The translations under genes and the position numbers were made by a program. Of a DNA stretch of 64,000 nucleotides, positions 37,191 through 48,557 are shown in pieces; position 1 is the stretch's first letter, and each line of letters begins with the position of its first letter. The notes below the pieces were generated by a model. The model was not told where the DNA came from and searched no databases. It worked only from the letters and a program-made list of their open reading frames with translations. This stretch comes from Chromatium okenii. GTDB taxonomy: Bacteria; Pseudomonadota; Gammaproteobacteria; Chromatiales; Chromatiaceae. Location of the stretch: positions 27,732 through 91,731 of the forward strand of contig NZ_NRRQ01000009.1 in NCBI RefSeq assembly GCF_016583745.1, in the 5' to 3' direction.

Positions 37191-38087
37191 TTATTCAGAA
37201 TCCAGCACATGCCAGCGCGTCGCCACTTCGCCCACCAGCGCCGCCACCAGCGCCGGCTGTTCCTCGTGGGCGAGATGACCGAGAGCGGGCAGCGTGATTT
37301 GTTCGGCGTGTGGTGCCAGCACCCGCACCCGCTCGGCTTCTCGCGGCGAGACGGTCAAATCGCCCGCCCCGACCATCAAACACAATGGCCTGTCCAATTG
37401 CGGCAGCGCCTGCTCAATCAAATCAAGATTCCAATTCGCCATCATCGCCAGCGCAGCGCGGACGTGGGACGGCTGGCGCACCAACTGCTGATACAGCGCG
37501 ACTCCCGCTGGCGTCAGAGTGGAGCCGGTGTTGGCGATCAACTTCTCCACCGTGCGGCGATCCCGCGCCCGCCATGCCATGAACTGCGCCATCACATCGT
37601 TGCCCGCCAACAGCTTGGCGGCTGGTGAAAACAGATGTGCCGGCAGCCCGCGCCAAGGCAATAACGCGCCGTTGATGCTGATGATGCCGTGCGGAGCAAT
37701 CGCGCCATCCACAGCGAGCCGGATCAAAATCGCAGCACCCGCCGAATGTCCCAGCACCAGCGCGGGCGTCACCCCGAGCGTCGCTAACAGCGCGGCGATG
37801 GCGTTGGCCATGTTGGGCAGTGACATCTGGTGATAGGCGAGCGCGGAGGTGAAGCCGTGTCCGGGCAAATCCGGCGCAATCACTGTGAAGTGCTGCGCCA
37901 GCAGCGGGGCAAGATCGCGCCACGAGTGCGTCGCCGCGCCGGTGCCGTGCAGCAACAGCACAATCGGCCCGCTGCCCATCTGCTGCACATGCCAGCGCAA
38001 GCCGCCGGCGCTGAGAAATCGGCTGCTGTGCCGATTGGGCCATCCTTGGCCGTCATATTCCCAATTCGGAGGGTGGTGATCTGACAT
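37191..38087 (-). CDS. Alpha/beta hydrolase resembling BchO
   Basis: 298 aa. Nucleophile elbow GHSAGAA, oxyanion region LLLHGTGAATHSWRDL, and APDLPGHGFTS. These segments plus GLRWHVQ, INGALLPWRG and LGHLAHEEQP match the BchO magnesium-chelatase-accessory hydrolases of bacteriochlorophyll gene clusters. No bch, puf or crt gene is in the window. It lies 42 bp upstream of tcuA on the same strand, so it could be co-transcribed. Whether it truly serves bacteriochlorophyll synthesis cannot be told from here; it may be a homolog with another substrate. Confidence 0.7.
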   Translation of the reverse strand: MSDHHPPNWEYDGQGWPNRHSSRFLSAGGLRWHVQQMGSGPIVLLLHGTGAATHSWRDLAPLLAQHFTVIAPDLPGHGFTSALAYHQMSLPNMANAIAALLATLGVTPALVLGHSAGAAILIRLAVDGAIAPHGIISINGALLPWRGLPAHLFSPAAKLLAGNDVMAQFMAWRARDRRTVEKLIANTGSTLTPAGVALYQQLVRQPSHVRAALAMMANWNLDLIEQALPQLDRPLCLMVGAGDLTVSPREAERVRVLAPHAEQITLPALGHLAHEEQPALVAALVGEVATRWHVLDSE

Positions 38088-38124
38088 GCGACACCTACAT
38101 GAATTGCTGGTGAAGTGATTGATT

Positions 38125-38874
38125 TTAATGCGGAAGACGGCGCTGGCGCAGGGCTTCGTATAAACACACCCCGGCGGCGACGGACACGTTCAAACTTTCG
38201 ATCTGCCCGCACATCGGAATCCGCAGCAGATGGTCGCAGCGTTCGCGGGTGAGACGGCGCAGACCGTTGCCTTCGCTGCCCATGACCAGCCCAATTGCGC
38301 CCGTAAAATCAACCTGATGCAGCTCAGAGTCGGCGTCACCGGCAGTGCCGAGCAGCCAGATGCCGCGAGCTTTGAGCTGATCCAGCACCCGCGCCAAGTT
38401 GGTCACTTGAAAATAGGGCACGGTGGCGGCTGCGCCGCTGGCGACTTTGCAGACCACCGGCGTTAAACCGACGGCGTTATCGCGGGGCGCAATCACGGCG
38501 TGGACGCCGACCGCTTCGGCGGTGCGCAAACACGCGCCCAAGTTGTGCGGATCGGTGATTTCATCCAGCACCAGCAGCAGCGGTGGCACGGTCAACTGAT
38601 CCAGCAAGGTGCTCAATTCCGGTTCAGCTCGCGCTGCGGGTACCCGTACCCACGCGATCACGCCTTGATGATTGGCACCAGCAGCCGCGCTTGCCAATTC
38701 CGCCCGCGTCAGGTGACGGATGGGGATGTCGGCTTGTCGCGCCAGCGTCGTGACCTCTGCCAAGCGCCGGTCGCGGCGGCTGGTTTCTAACCACAGTTCG
38801 GCGACGCCGTCATGCCCGAATTTGAGCGCGGCGCGGACGCTGTGAATGCCACTGACGGGAGAGAGCTCGCTCAT
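38125..38874 (-). CDS. rlmB: 23S rRNA (guanosine-2'-O)-methyltransferase
   Basis: SPOUT-family methylase of G2251 in 23S rRNA, 249 aa. N-terminal L30e-like substrate-binding domain, then SPOUT motifs NLGACLRTAEAVGVHAVI, VMGSEGNGLRRL and the knot segment IESLNVSVAAGVCLYEA. It overlaps rnr by 4 bp and is co-transcribed after it, the conserved rnr-rlmB order. Confidence 0.96.
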   Translation of the reverse strand: MSELSPVSGIHSVRAALKFGHDGVAELWLETSRRDRRLAEVTTLARQADIPIRHLTRAELASAAAGANHQGVIAWVRVPAARAEPELSTLLDQLTVPPLLLVLDEITDPHNLGACLRTAEAVGVHAVIAPRDNAVGLTPVVCKVASGAAATVPYFQVTNLARVLDQLKARGIWLLGTAGDADSELHQVDFTGAIGLVMGSEGNGLRRLTRERCDHLLRIPMCGQIESLNVSVAAGVCLYEALRQRRLPH

Positions 38875-41228
38875 TCGGAATCCGTCGCTGGCGTGGATTT
38901 GCGCTTCCGCCGCCGTTTGCGGGCTTTCGCTTTTTTGCTGGCAGCACTCGCTGCCGGAGCTGGGGAAGCAGTTGGTACGGGACGCGGGGCGGGCGCGGGG
39001 CGCGGGTGAGATGCTGGCGCGGGTTGGCGTTTGGTGTGCGGTTTGACCACCGGCACGAAATCAATTTTGTGGTCATCCAAATTGACTGCCGCGACCTGCA
39101 CCCGCAGCCGGTCGCCGAGGCGATAGACCTTGCCGGTGCGCTCGCCGTGCAGCCGATAACCAATCGGATCAAAGTGGTAATAATCGTTGTCGAGCGTGGT
39201 GATATGCACCAAACCATCAACGAATACGGCGTCTAGTTCCACAAACAGCCCAAACGAGTTGACGCTGGTGATGGTGCCGTCGAATTGCTGCCCCAGCTTG
39301 TCCTGCATAAATTCACATTTCAGCCAGCCTTCCGCATCGCGGGTCGCCTCGTCCGCCCGGCGCTCGGTGCCGGAGCAGTGTTCGCTAATGTGATGCAGTT
39401 TGTTGAGTGCATACGGCGAGGTGGCGGCGGTGCCGTCGATGAGCAGATGTTTGATGAGGCGGTGGACGATCAAATCGGGATAGCGACGAATCGGCGAGGT
39501 GAAATGGGTATACGCCTCAAATGCCAGCCCAAAATGACCAAGATTTTCCGCGCTGTACATCGCTTGCTGCATCGAGCGCAGCAGCACGGTTTGAATCATG
39601 CGCCGGTCGGGGCGGTCTTGTACCTCAACGAGCAGTTGCGCGTAGTCGGCAGCGGTGGGTTTGGCCTCACCGGGCAAGCGCAGCGCGAGTTGGGCGAGAA
39701 ATTCGCGCAGATCGGTGAGCTTGTCTTCGCGGGGCGCGTCATGGATGCGAAACAGCGCCGGAATCCGTTTGCGGATGAATTGGCGAGCGGCGGCGACGTT
39801 GGCGACCAACATGCACTCTTCAATCAAACGATGCGCGTCGTGGCGCACCACCGGCACAATCGCGGCGATGCGACCTTGGGCGTTGAATTCAAACTTGGTT
39901 TCTACGGTGTCGAAATCAATCGCGCCGCGTGCCATGCGAGCGGTGTGAAGTACTTGATAAAGTTGATAAAGCTGGTGCAAATGCGGCAGCAAGGCGGCGT
40001 GTTGGGCGCAGAGTTCGCCGTCGCCATCAATCAACATCGCGCCGACTTGATCGTAGGTGAGCCGCGCTTGGGAGCACATCACCGCTTCATAAAACCGGGT
40101 GCGGGTGACTTTGCCTTCGGCGTTGATATACAGCTCGGCGGTCATGCACAGCCGATCCACCTGCGGATTGAGTGAGCACAGCCCGTTGGAGAGCAGCTCC
40201 GGCAACATTGGGATCACGCGGTCGGGAAAATACACGGAGTTGCCGCGAGTCTGCGCTTCGGCATCCAAGGCGGTGTCGGGGCGGACATACGCGGACACAT
40301 CGGCGATGCAGACCAGTAATTTCCAACCTTTGGGCTTTTTTTCGCAGTACACGGCGTCATCAAAATCGCGGGCATCTGCGCCATCAATCGTTACCAGCGG
40401 CAATTGGCGCAAATCGACGCGCCCGTCTTTGGCAGTCTCCGGTACCTCGGCGCTCAAGGTGGCGATTTCCGCCAGCACTGCGTCTGGCCATTCCACCGGC
40501 AGCTCGTGGGTGCGAATGGCGATGCTGGTTTCCATCCCGGCAGCCATGTGATCGCCAAGCACTTCGACGATGCGTCCAATCGGCGGGGTGCGCGAGGTGG
40601 GTTGATCGGTGATTTCGGCGACCACGATTTGGCCGTGCGTTGCGCCGGCGAGCCGGTCGCTGGGAATGACGATGTCGTGCGTGAGGCGTTTGTTGTCAGG
40701 CATGACGAAGCCGACGCCACTTTCCTGCGCCAGCCGTCCGACGATGCTGTGGGTGTTGCGCTCCAGAATATCGACCACTGCGCCTTCCAAACGCCCGCGC
40801 CGATCACGGCAGTTGACGCGCACGATCACGCGATCACCGTGAAATAAGGTGCGCATTTCTTTGGCGTACAAATACAGATCGTCGCCGCCTTCATCGGGGC
40901 GGACAAAACCAAAGCCTTCGGGATGACCGATCACGCGCCCGGTAATCAAATCGGATTGATTGACCACACAAAAGGCTTCATTGCGATTGCGCACCAACTG
41001 TCCGTCGCGCACCATCGCCAACAACCGCCGTTGCAGTGCAATCAAATCGGACTCGTCAGTGAGCGCCAACAAGGTGGCGAGTTCATCAAAAGAAATGGGG
41101 GCGCGATATTTGGTGAGCGTGTCGAGAATGAACTCGCGGCTGGAAATGGGGTTGAGATATTTTTCTGCCTCCCGCTGTTGATGCGGATCGGCGGGAGGAT
41201 GCGGGCGAGAAGAGCGACGTTTTGCCAC
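38871..41228 (-). CDS. rnr: Ribonuclease R
   Basis: 3'-5' exoribonuclease that degrades structured RNA. 785 aa with the order HTH-like N-terminus, two cold-shock domains, RNB catalytic domain (VTIDGADARDFDDAVYC with the metal-binding Asp residues) and an S1 domain near 640-725. The C-terminal tail is rich in Ala, Pro, Lys and Arg (KKAKARKRRRKRKS), typical of RNase R. It shares an ATGA overlap with rlmB. Confidence 0.96.
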   Translation of the reverse strand: MAKRRSSRPHPPADPHQQREAEKYLNPISSREFILDTLTKYRAPISFDELATLLALTDESDLIALQRRLLAMVRDGQLVRNRNEAFCVVNQSDLITGRVIGHPEGFGFVRPDEGGDDLYLYAKEMRTLFHGDRVIVRVNCRDRRGRLEGAVVDILERNTHSIVGRLAQESGVGFVMPDNKRLTHDIVIPSDRLAGATHGQIVVAEITDQPTSRTPPIGRIVEVLGDHMAAGMETSIAIRTHELPVEWPDAVLAEIATLSAEVPETAKDGRVDLRQLPLVTIDGADARDFDDAVYCEKKPKGWKLLVCIADVSAYVRPDTALDAEAQTRGNSVYFPDRVIPMLPELLSNGLCSLNPQVDRLCMTAELYINAEGKVTRTRFYEAVMCSQARLTYDQVGAMLIDGDGELCAQHAALLPHLHQLYQLYQVLHTARMARGAIDFDTVETKFEFNAQGRIAAIVPVVRHDAHRLIEECMLVANVAAARQFIRKRIPALFRIHDAPREDKLTDLREFLAQLALRLPGEAKPTAADYAQLLVEVQDRPDRRMIQTVLLRSMQQAMYSAENLGHFGLAFEAYTHFTSPIRRYPDLIVHRLIKHLLIDGTAATSPYALNKLHHISEHCSGTERRADEATRDAEGWLKCEFMQDKLGQQFDGTITSVNSFGLFVELDAVFVDGLVHITTLDNDYYHFDPIGYRLHGERTGKVYRLGDRLRVQVAAVNLDDHKIDFVPVVKPHTKRQPAPASHPRPAPAPRPVPTASPAPAASAASKKAKARKRRRKRKSTPATDSE

Positions 41229-41347
41229 GTGATTTTGTCAGTTCGGAAAAGAGCTTAGTGTAGCGTTGACAAGCCAGAAGTGCCTGACTAAGATGCGCCC
41301 TCACTCAAAGCAGTATTCACGCAGTGAATGCGGCGTTAATTGAGCAG

Positions 41348-41434
41348 GCCGAGATGGCGGAATTGGTAGACGCGCATGGTTCAGGTCCATGTGGACGAAA
41401 GTTCGTGGAGGTTCGAGTCCTCTTCTCGGCACCA
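41348..41434 (+). tRNA. tRNA-Leu(CAG)
   Basis: Class II tRNA. The acceptor stem GCCGAGA (41348-41354) pairs with TCTCGGC (41424-41430), followed by ACCA encoded in the genome. The D-arm sequence TGGCGGAATTGGTAGACGC, a long variable arm and the TTCGAGT T-loop are present. The anticodon loop TTCAGGT gives CAG at 41382-41384. Confidence 0.97.
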
Positions 41435-41454
41435 TTTTGAAAATGAGATAACGC

Positions 41455-41482
41455 AAAAAACCACCAGAAACGGTGGTTTTTT
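41455..41482 (+). terminator. Terminator after tRNA-Leu(CAG)
   Basis: AAAAAACCACC pairs with GGTGGTTTTTT across the loop AGAAAC, followed by TG. It lies 20 bp after the tRNA and has matching A and T tracts, so it may also serve the convergent ptsP gene. Confidence 0.85.
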
Positions 41483-41557
41483 TGTGCCTGCGATTTGGAA
41501 AACAGCGCGGTAGTTATGGCGCATGAGTTGCGCCATTTTTATTGCAATTTAATCGGG

Positions 41558-43819
41558 TTATTTACCCGGTCGCACCAGCGCCCCCAATCCAACATCTTCT
41601 AATGCGTCCAGCAAGAGCCGGCGAATTGAACCAGAATCTTCACATTGCAGCGCAATTTTTAATACTTCCCGCGCACGAGCGCGGCTGATGCTGCGAATAA
41701 CGCGCTTGACCCGCAATAAACTTCCTGCGCCCATACTCAAGCTGTGGACGCCCATTCCTAATAATAAAAAAGTTGCCAATGGATCGCCGGCCATTTCGCC
41801 GCAGACGCTCACTTCGCGCCCGTGTACCCGCGCCCCGGTGATGATTTGCAGCAGCGCCCGTAAAATTGCGGGGTGAAATTCATCATATAATTTCGCAACG
41901 TGCGGATTATTGCGATCAACTGCCAATAGATACTGCGTTAAATCGTTGGTGCCAACGGAGAGAAAATCGACCCGCCGCGCCAATGCTTCAGCTTGATAAA
42001 CCGCTGCCGGCACTTCAATCATTACGCCCACCGGCGGCATCTTGACTTGATAACCTTCTTCTAATAATTCATCGTGGGCGCGATGAATTAATAACAAAGC
42101 ATCATCGACTTCGCCGACAGTGCTAATCATGGGAATGAGAATTTGGAGATTATCAAGTCCAATTGAGGCGCGTAAAATTGCGCGTACCTGCGTTAAAAAA
42201 ATCTCAGGATGATCTAAAGTAATCCGAATACCGCGCCAGCCAAGAAATGGATTCGCTTCGTGCATTGGGAAATACGGCAGCGGTTTGTCGCCGCCAATAT
42301 CTAAGGTGCGAATCGTCACCGGACGCGGCGCAAATAATTCTAAAACGTGGCGATAATTCGACATTTGCGCGCTTTCGCCGGGAAAACTGTCGCGCACAAT
42401 AAACGGCAATTCGGTGCGATAGAGCCCGACGCCTGCCGATTCTTCAATTCCCAGCGGGCGACTTTCCGACACCAAGCCGGTATTGAGAAAAAGCGGCAGC
42501 GCGTAGCCGTCGGTGGTTTCGGCGGGCAGATGTCGCAACGCTTGCAGCTCGCTGGTGAGCACGGCGTCATCTTCAGCAAGTCGTTGATATTCAGCGCGAA
42601 CTGCCGGTCCCGGCGCGACATAAACCCGCCCGCGATACCCATCAACCACCATTTCGCGCCCTTCAGCACGACCGACCGGCAAATCTGCGACGCCCATCGC
42701 CGCTGGAATGCCCATGCCTCGCGCCAAGATGCCGACGTGAGAAGAACCGGAGCCGGTGGTGGAAACGATACCGACTAATTTGTCACGCGGGACGTCGGCG
42801 ATTTGCATCGCGCTGATTTCTTCGCCGACGAGAATTGTTTGCGCGGCATATTGAATGGGTGCGGCGGTCAAATTTTGCAGGTGCATCAACACGCAGCGCC
42901 CCAGATCGCGGATGTCGGAAGCACGTTCGCGCAAATAAGCGTCTTCCATGCTGTCGAACACCTTGACGTGTTCGCTAATCGTCTCGCGCAGCGCCCCGGG
43001 TGCCCAATTGCCAGCGCGAATCCGCGCCAAAGTGCCATCAATCAACGTGTCGCCTTCCAACATCATCCGCCACGCATCAAACAGCGCCATGTCCTCGCTA
43101 CTGAGCAATTTTTGCGTGCGGGTGGCGAAACGCTCCAAATCTGCCAGCACTGCGTTCACAGCTTGTTGAAAATCCAGCTCTTCTGTCTCGGTATTTTCAG
43201 CGCGGCGATCCGGCACCGCGTCCAAATCGGCGGGCGGATAAACCACCACGGCTTGTCCGATACCGATACCCGGTGAGGCCGCCAGACCGGGTAAAAAACG
43301 CTGTGGCAGCCCGTCCTCCTGCAACCGCGCCAGCTCGCCGCTGGTACGCGCAAAGGTAATAGCACCGGCTAATTGCGAGGCGAGCGTCATCACAAATGTG
43401 ACTTCATCCTCATCGAAATGACGGCGTTGGCGCTGGCGCAATACCAATACGCCGAGCACTTTGCGATTTTGAATAATTGGTGCGCCGAGAAAACCGTGAT
43501 AGCGATCTTCTTTCGTATCAATCACGTTTTCATAGCGCGGATGCGTGGCCGCGTCATCAAGGTTAATTGGTTCAGCGCGTTCACTCACCAAGCCAATTAA
43601 ACCGCGTCCGAATTCTAATCGTACCCGCCCCACCACCTTGCCGCGCAAGCCTTCACTGGCGTGCAATACATGGCGACGATTATCGAGATCATTGAGATAT
43701 ACCGAACACACATCCGCACCAACCGCCTGTTTCACCCGGCGCACAATGATGGTGAGTGCCTGTTCAAGATCGGGCGCATTATTCACTTCTTGAACAATAC
43801 GCCGCAGCGATTCAAGCAT
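41558..43819 (-). CDS. ptsP: PEP-protein phosphotransferase of the nitrogen PTS
   Basis: Enzyme I-Ntr: takes phosphate from PEP and passes it to NPr. N-terminal GAF domain (about 15-155), then the PtsI-like N domain with the phospho-accepting His in GSGSSHVGILARGMGIPA, and the C-terminal PEP-binding barrel with GIRITLDHPE, SVGTNDLTQYLLAVDR and the active Cys in VCGEMAGDP. I chose ATG 43819, giving the usual MLESLRRIVQEVNNA start and 753 aa; the open frame continues 34 codons upstream without family similarity. It lies downstream of rppH on the same strand, the conserved rppH-ptsP pair. Confidence 0.95.
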   Translation of the reverse strand: MLESLRRIVQEVNNAPDLEQALTIIVRRVKQAVGADVCSVYLNDLDNRRHVLHASEGLRGKVVGRVRLEFGRGLIGLVSERAEPINLDDAATHPRYENVIDTKEDRYHGFLGAPIIQNRKVLGVLVLRQRQRRHFDEDEVTFVMTLASQLAGAITFARTSGELARLQEDGLPQRFLPGLAASPGIGIGQAVVVYPPADLDAVPDRRAENTETEELDFQQAVNAVLADLERFATRTQKLLSSEDMALFDAWRMMLEGDTLIDGTLARIRAGNWAPGALRETISEHVKVFDSMEDAYLRERASDIRDLGRCVLMHLQNLTAAPIQYAAQTILVGEEISAMQIADVPRDKLVGIVSTTGSGSSHVGILARGMGIPAAMGVADLPVGRAEGREMVVDGYRGRVYVAPGPAVRAEYQRLAEDDAVLTSELQALRHLPAETTDGYALPLFLNTGLVSESRPLGIEESAGVGLYRTELPFIVRDSFPGESAQMSNYRHVLELFAPRPVTIRTLDIGGDKPLPYFPMHEANPFLGWRGIRITLDHPEIFLTQVRAILRASIGLDNLQILIPMISTVGEVDDALLLIHRAHDELLEEGYQVKMPPVGVMIEVPAAVYQAEALARRVDFLSVGTNDLTQYLLAVDRNNPHVAKLYDEFHPAILRALLQIITGARVHGREVSVCGEMAGDPLATFLLLGMGVHSLSMGAGSLLRVKRVIRSISRARAREVLKIALQCEDSGSIRRLLLDALEDVGLGALVRPGK

Positions 43820-43953
43820 ACTGACGCGCAGCGTCGTGGAGCGATCAGACAAGCGAATACCTCTATCAATAACAACTTGTCGCCGGGCGAGAACACCTGC
43901 ACAACAATCGGGAATCATCACGGCGCAGCAATGCGCAACAATGCAGAATGAAA

Positions 43954-44526
43954 TTAAGGATGACGCCGCCGTAAAAAACCAGCGACACTACTAAAATAAT
44001 CATCCCGACGCGGCACACCATCGGGATATAACATCGGGGCTAATTCTTCCAATGCTTGTTGATACACATGGCGTTTGAAATACACCACTTCTTGCAATGG
44101 TTGCCAATACCGCACCCAGCGCCACGCATCGAATTCTGGTTTATCCGTACCATCGAGACAAAACGCCTCTTCACCGCAATCCACCCGCAACATAAACCAC
44201 ACCTGTTTTTGGCCAATACAGGTCGGACCACACTGCTGGCGGATATAGCGTTTCGGGAGATGGTAGCGCAGCCAGCCGCGAGTGCAGCCGAGAACCGTGA
44301 CTTGCAACGCCTGTAACCCGACTTCTTCTTCCAGTTCGCGGTACATCGCCTGTTCCGGCGTTTCATCCGCATTGATGCCACCTTGGGGAAATTGCCACGC
44401 ATTTTGGCCAACGCGGCGTCCCCAAAATAAACGGCGCTCCCGATTGCTCAGGATAATGCCGACATTGGGTCTAAAGCCGTCGTGATCGATCAAGGAAGCG
44501 CATCCTGTGGTCAGGTCTGAAGTCAT
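43954..44526 (-). CDS. rppH: RNA pyrophosphohydrolase
   Basis: Nudix hydrolase that removes pyrophosphate from mRNA 5' ends to start decay. The Nudix box [23 protein letters not shown] has all key residues (read as GG-x5-E-x7-REL-x-EEVG). Family start [13 protein letters not shown]. The ATG at 44526 adds 11 residues before the usual start; a TTG at that usual position would give the classic M-I-D start. Length 190 aa or 179. It is upstream of ptsP. Confidence 0.94.
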   Translation of the reverse strand: MTSDLTTGCASLIDHDGFRPNVGIILSNRERRLFWGRRVGQNAWQFPQGGINADETPEQAMYRELEEEVGLQALQVTVLGCTRGWLRYHLPKRYIRQQCGPTCIGQKQVWFMLRVDCGEEAFCLDGTDKPEFDAWRWVRYWQPLQEVVYFKRHVYQQALEELAPMLYPDGVPRRDDYFSSVAGFLRRRHP

Positions 44527-44710
44527 TTTTCCATATCCCTATCATCAGCGGCAAGCGATGTCCTGCGTAAGCGATTGTGAATCAAGAGCTTGCTGGGGTA
44601 CGGTGCAATTGATGCGCGTAACCGTTTATTCACCACTGCTGCCGCGTACAATTGCGCCATGAGCCAGCGCAATTCAGCGCCGCTGCCGTCGCACTCAGAG
44701 CTTTATCGTT

Positions 44711-46034
<1,324 letters not shown>

Positions 46035-46041
46035 TGCGTAT

Positions 46042-46599
46042 TTAATCGGCTTTGAAGCCATGCCGCGCCGCTTTGCGTCCCCAAATCCAGACATATTGCA
46101 CGCCGCTGATCATTACGGTGGTGAGATTGAGCCAAATCAAAGCGGTTAATACGGATGCGGGCAGCGGAACGGGGCCGGCATTCATAATCACGGCGACCAC
46201 TAATACAATTTGCATCAGCGTATTGAGTTTGCTGGTGAGAATGGGGGTCGCTTCTAAGATCTCGATTTGATAGTGATACAGCACTGCGCCACCGACAATG
46301 ATTAAATCGCGGCAAATCACTGCCAAGACCAACCAAATCGGAATGAGATCGCGGGTGCCGAGCACTAAAAAACAGCACACCAATAGCGTTTTATCGGCGA
46401 GCGGATCGAGAATTCCGCCGAGCCGACTTTGCCATCCATAATGCTTGGCTAAAAAGCCGTCGAGTCCATCTGAGGCTCCCGCTGCTGCGAATAGCACCAG
46501 TGCCCAGCCGAATTCGTCTACAAATAATAGATAGACCACAGGAAGCACGGCAATCAGCCGCAGCACGCTAATGATATTGGGTAAGTCTTTGAGTTTCAC
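46042..46599 (-). CDS. CDP-alcohol phosphatidyltransferase, PgsA-like
   Basis: Integral membrane enzyme that transfers a phosphatidyl group from CDP-diacylglycerol to an alcohol, probably glycerol-3-phosphate. The family signature is present: [20 protein letters not shown] then DPLADK. Four or more hydrophobic helices. I chose GTG 46599 (CAGGGT upstream), giving [15 protein letters not shown] and 185 aa; the open frame continues to a TTG at 46623. The substrate is not certain because family members differ only slightly. It is divergent from purM. Confidence 0.85.
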   Translation of the reverse strand: MKLKDLPNIISVLRLIAVLPVVYLLFVDEFGWALVLFAAAGASDGLDGFLAKHYGWQSRLGGILDPLADKTLLVCCFLVLGTRDLIPIWLVLAVICRDLIIVGGAVLYHYQIEILEATPILTSKLNTLMQIVLVVAVIMNAGPVPLPASVLTALIWLNLTTVMISGVQYVWIWGRKAARHGFKAD

Positions 46600-46712
46600 A
46601 CAAAAACCCTGATGCTCTAGCAATCACGAAAGTGAAGATGCTAACTGGGTTATTGGCAGGTGTCCAAGCAATTGGGTATACAATTGCGCCATTGCCGTTT
46701 CACTGGAACCAA

Positions 46713-47765
46713 ATGATGTCGTCTCATTCTCTTTGTTATCGTGACGCTGGCGTCGATATTGATGCTGGGGCGCAACTCGTTGAACAGATTAAACCGCTGG
46801 CTGCTGCCACCATGCGTCCGGGCGTATTAACGGGATTGGGTGGATTTGGGGCGCTCTTTGAGTTGCCGCTGGCGGATTATCGCCAGCCGGTGTTGGTTTC
46901 TGGCACGGATGGCGTGGGCACGAAATTGAAATTGGCGCTCGAAGCCGGTCGCCACGACAGCATTGGCATTGATTTGGTGGCGATGTGTGCGAATGACATT
47001 CTCGTCAGTGGCGCGGAGCCGTTGTTTTTTCTCGATTATTACGCGACCGGGCGTTTGGATGTGAACGTCGCCACTGCCGTGATTCGCGGCATCGCGCGCG
47101 GCTGCGAGCTGGCGGGTTGCGCGTTGACCGGCGGCGAAACGGCGGAGATGCCGGGGTTGTATCAGGACGGTGATTACGATCTGGCTGGGTTTTGCGTGGG
47201 CATCGCTGAAAAAGCGGCGTTGATCGTGCCGGAGCGGGTGCAGGTGGGCGATGTGCTGATCGGGCTGGCGGCGTCTGGCCCGCATTCCAACGGTTATTCC
47301 CTCATTCGCAAAGTGTTGGCGGTCAGCGGCGCGGATTTAGCGCAGCCCTTTGATGGCGCGACGCTGGGCGAGCGGTTGCTGGAACCGACGCGGATTTATG
47401 TCCGTTCCGTGTTGCCGCTGACGCGCAGTCTGCACGTCCATGCGCTGGCGCATATCACCGGCGGCGGTCTGACTGACAATGTGCCGCGAGTGTTGCCGCC
47501 CGGCACCTGCGCCAGCATTGATTTGAGCAGTTGGCAACGTCCGGCGATTTTCGACTGGCTGCAAATGCACGGTCATATCAGCGCCAGCGAGATGTTGCGC
47601 ACCTTCAACTGCGGCGTGGGCATGATCGTTGTCGTCGCGCCGGAAGATGCGGACGCAGCATTGGCGCAGTTGCAAGCGGCAGGCGAAACGGCGTGGCGCA
47701 TTGGTGCCGTGATTGCCGGCGCGACTGAACCCAGCGTGAGTTATAGCGGAGCGGCCGATGAGTGA
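46713..47765 (+). CDS. purM: Phosphoribosylformylglycinamidine cyclo-ligase
   Basis: AIR synthetase, fifth step of purine synthesis. 350 aa from ATG 46713 (a second ATG follows immediately); the upstream extension of the open frame has no family similarity. Motifs: [45 protein letters not shown] and [12 protein letters not shown]. It overlaps purN by 8 bp. Confidence 0.96.
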   Translation: MMSSHSLCYRDAGVDIDAGAQLVEQIKPLAAATMRPGVLTGLGGFGALFELPLADYRQPVLVSGTDGVGTKLKLALEAGRHDSIGIDLVAMCANDILVSGAEPLFFLDYYATGRLDVNVATAVIRGIARGCELAGCALTGGETAEMPGLYQDGDYDLAGFCVGIAEKAALIVPERVQVGDVLIGLAASGPHSNGYSLIRKVLAVSGADLAQPFDGATLGERLLEPTRIYVRSVLPLTRSLHVHALAHITGGGLTDNVPRVLPPGTCASIDLSSWQRPAIFDWLQMHGHISASEMLRTFNCGVGMIVVVAPEDADAALAQLQAAGETAWRIGAVIAGATEPSVSYSGAADE

Positions 47766-48417
47766 GCAGCAGGCACTGCGGGTGGTGGTGCTGATTTCCG
47801 GTGGTGGCAGCAATTTACAAAGTCTGCTGGATGCGCAGATCGCTGGCGCTCCGTTTGCGGTGGTGGCGGTAATCAGCAATCAGGCGACGGCGTTTGGATT
47901 GGAGCGCGCACGGCAGCACGGGATTCCGGCGCTGGTGCTCAGTCATCGCGCTTATCCCGACCGCGCCAGCTACGATGCTGATTTACAACGGTTAATCGAC
48001 AGTCACGCGCCAGACTTGGTGGTGCTCGCGGGGTTTATGCGGATTTTGACGCCGGCGCTGGTGGCGCATTACCGCGGGCGAATGCTGAATATCCACCCGT
48101 CGCTGTTGCCCAAGTTTCAAGGCTTGCACACACACGAGCGGGCGCTGGCGGCTGGTGAACGCGAGCACGGCGCGAGTGTGCATTTCGTCACGGCGGAACT
48201 CGACGGCGGGCCGGTGATCGTGCAAGCGCGAGTGCCGGTGGTGGCGAGTGATACGGCAGAGACGTTGGCGGCGCGAGTGCTGGCGCAGGAGCATCGGCTG
48301 TATCCGTTAGCGGTGCGCTGGTTTGCGGAAGGGCGGCTGCGGCTGGATGACGCCGGACGCCCACGGTGTGATGGCCGGGTGTTGCAGATGCCGCTGGTGT
48401 TGCAGAGCGACAGTTGA
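47758..48417 (+). CDS. purN: Phosphoribosylglycinamide formyltransferase
   Basis: Formyltetrahydrofolate-dependent GAR transformylase, third step of purine synthesis. [13 protein letters not shown] phosphate site, [11 protein letters not shown], and the catalytic [12 protein letters not shown]. 219 aa. The ATG lies inside the end of purM, so the two are translationally coupled. A copy of the dispersed repeat begins straight after the stop. Confidence 0.96.
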   Translation: MSEQQALRVVVLISGGGSNLQSLLDAQIAGAPFAVVAVISNQATAFGLERARQHGIPALVLSHRAYPDRASYDADLQRLIDSHAPDLVVLAGFMRILTPALVAHYRGRMLNIHPSLLPKFQGLHTHERALAAGEREHGASVHFVTAELDGGPVIVQARVPVVASDTAETLAARVLAQEHRLYPLAVRWFAEGRLRLDDAGRPRCDGRVLQMPLVLQSDS

Positions 48418-48534
48418 GTTGTCAGTTGAAAACCTAAAAAAGTTGCTGGCTGGTTGTCAATTCTTGTTTATTACCGGATTAAAAAATAACCGCCACTCAT
48501 TAACGCGCCTCACTGACAACTGCTAACTGCCAAC
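48418..48534. repeat. Dispersed repeat copy between purN and queA
   Basis: GTTGTCAGTTG at 48418-48428 directly follows the purN stop. ACTGACAACTGC...CTGCCAAC at 48512-48534 matches the reverse complement of the 9017-9039 arm at 21 of 23 bases. The two arms enclose about 80 bp without a gene. Confidence 0.75.
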
Positions 48535-48557
48535 GAATTAAAAACCGATGAATTGTG

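Noticed and set aside
39285..40175. 296-codon rightward frame opposite rnr
   Set aside because: Antisense shadow of ribonuclease R, which has all its domains on the other strand.
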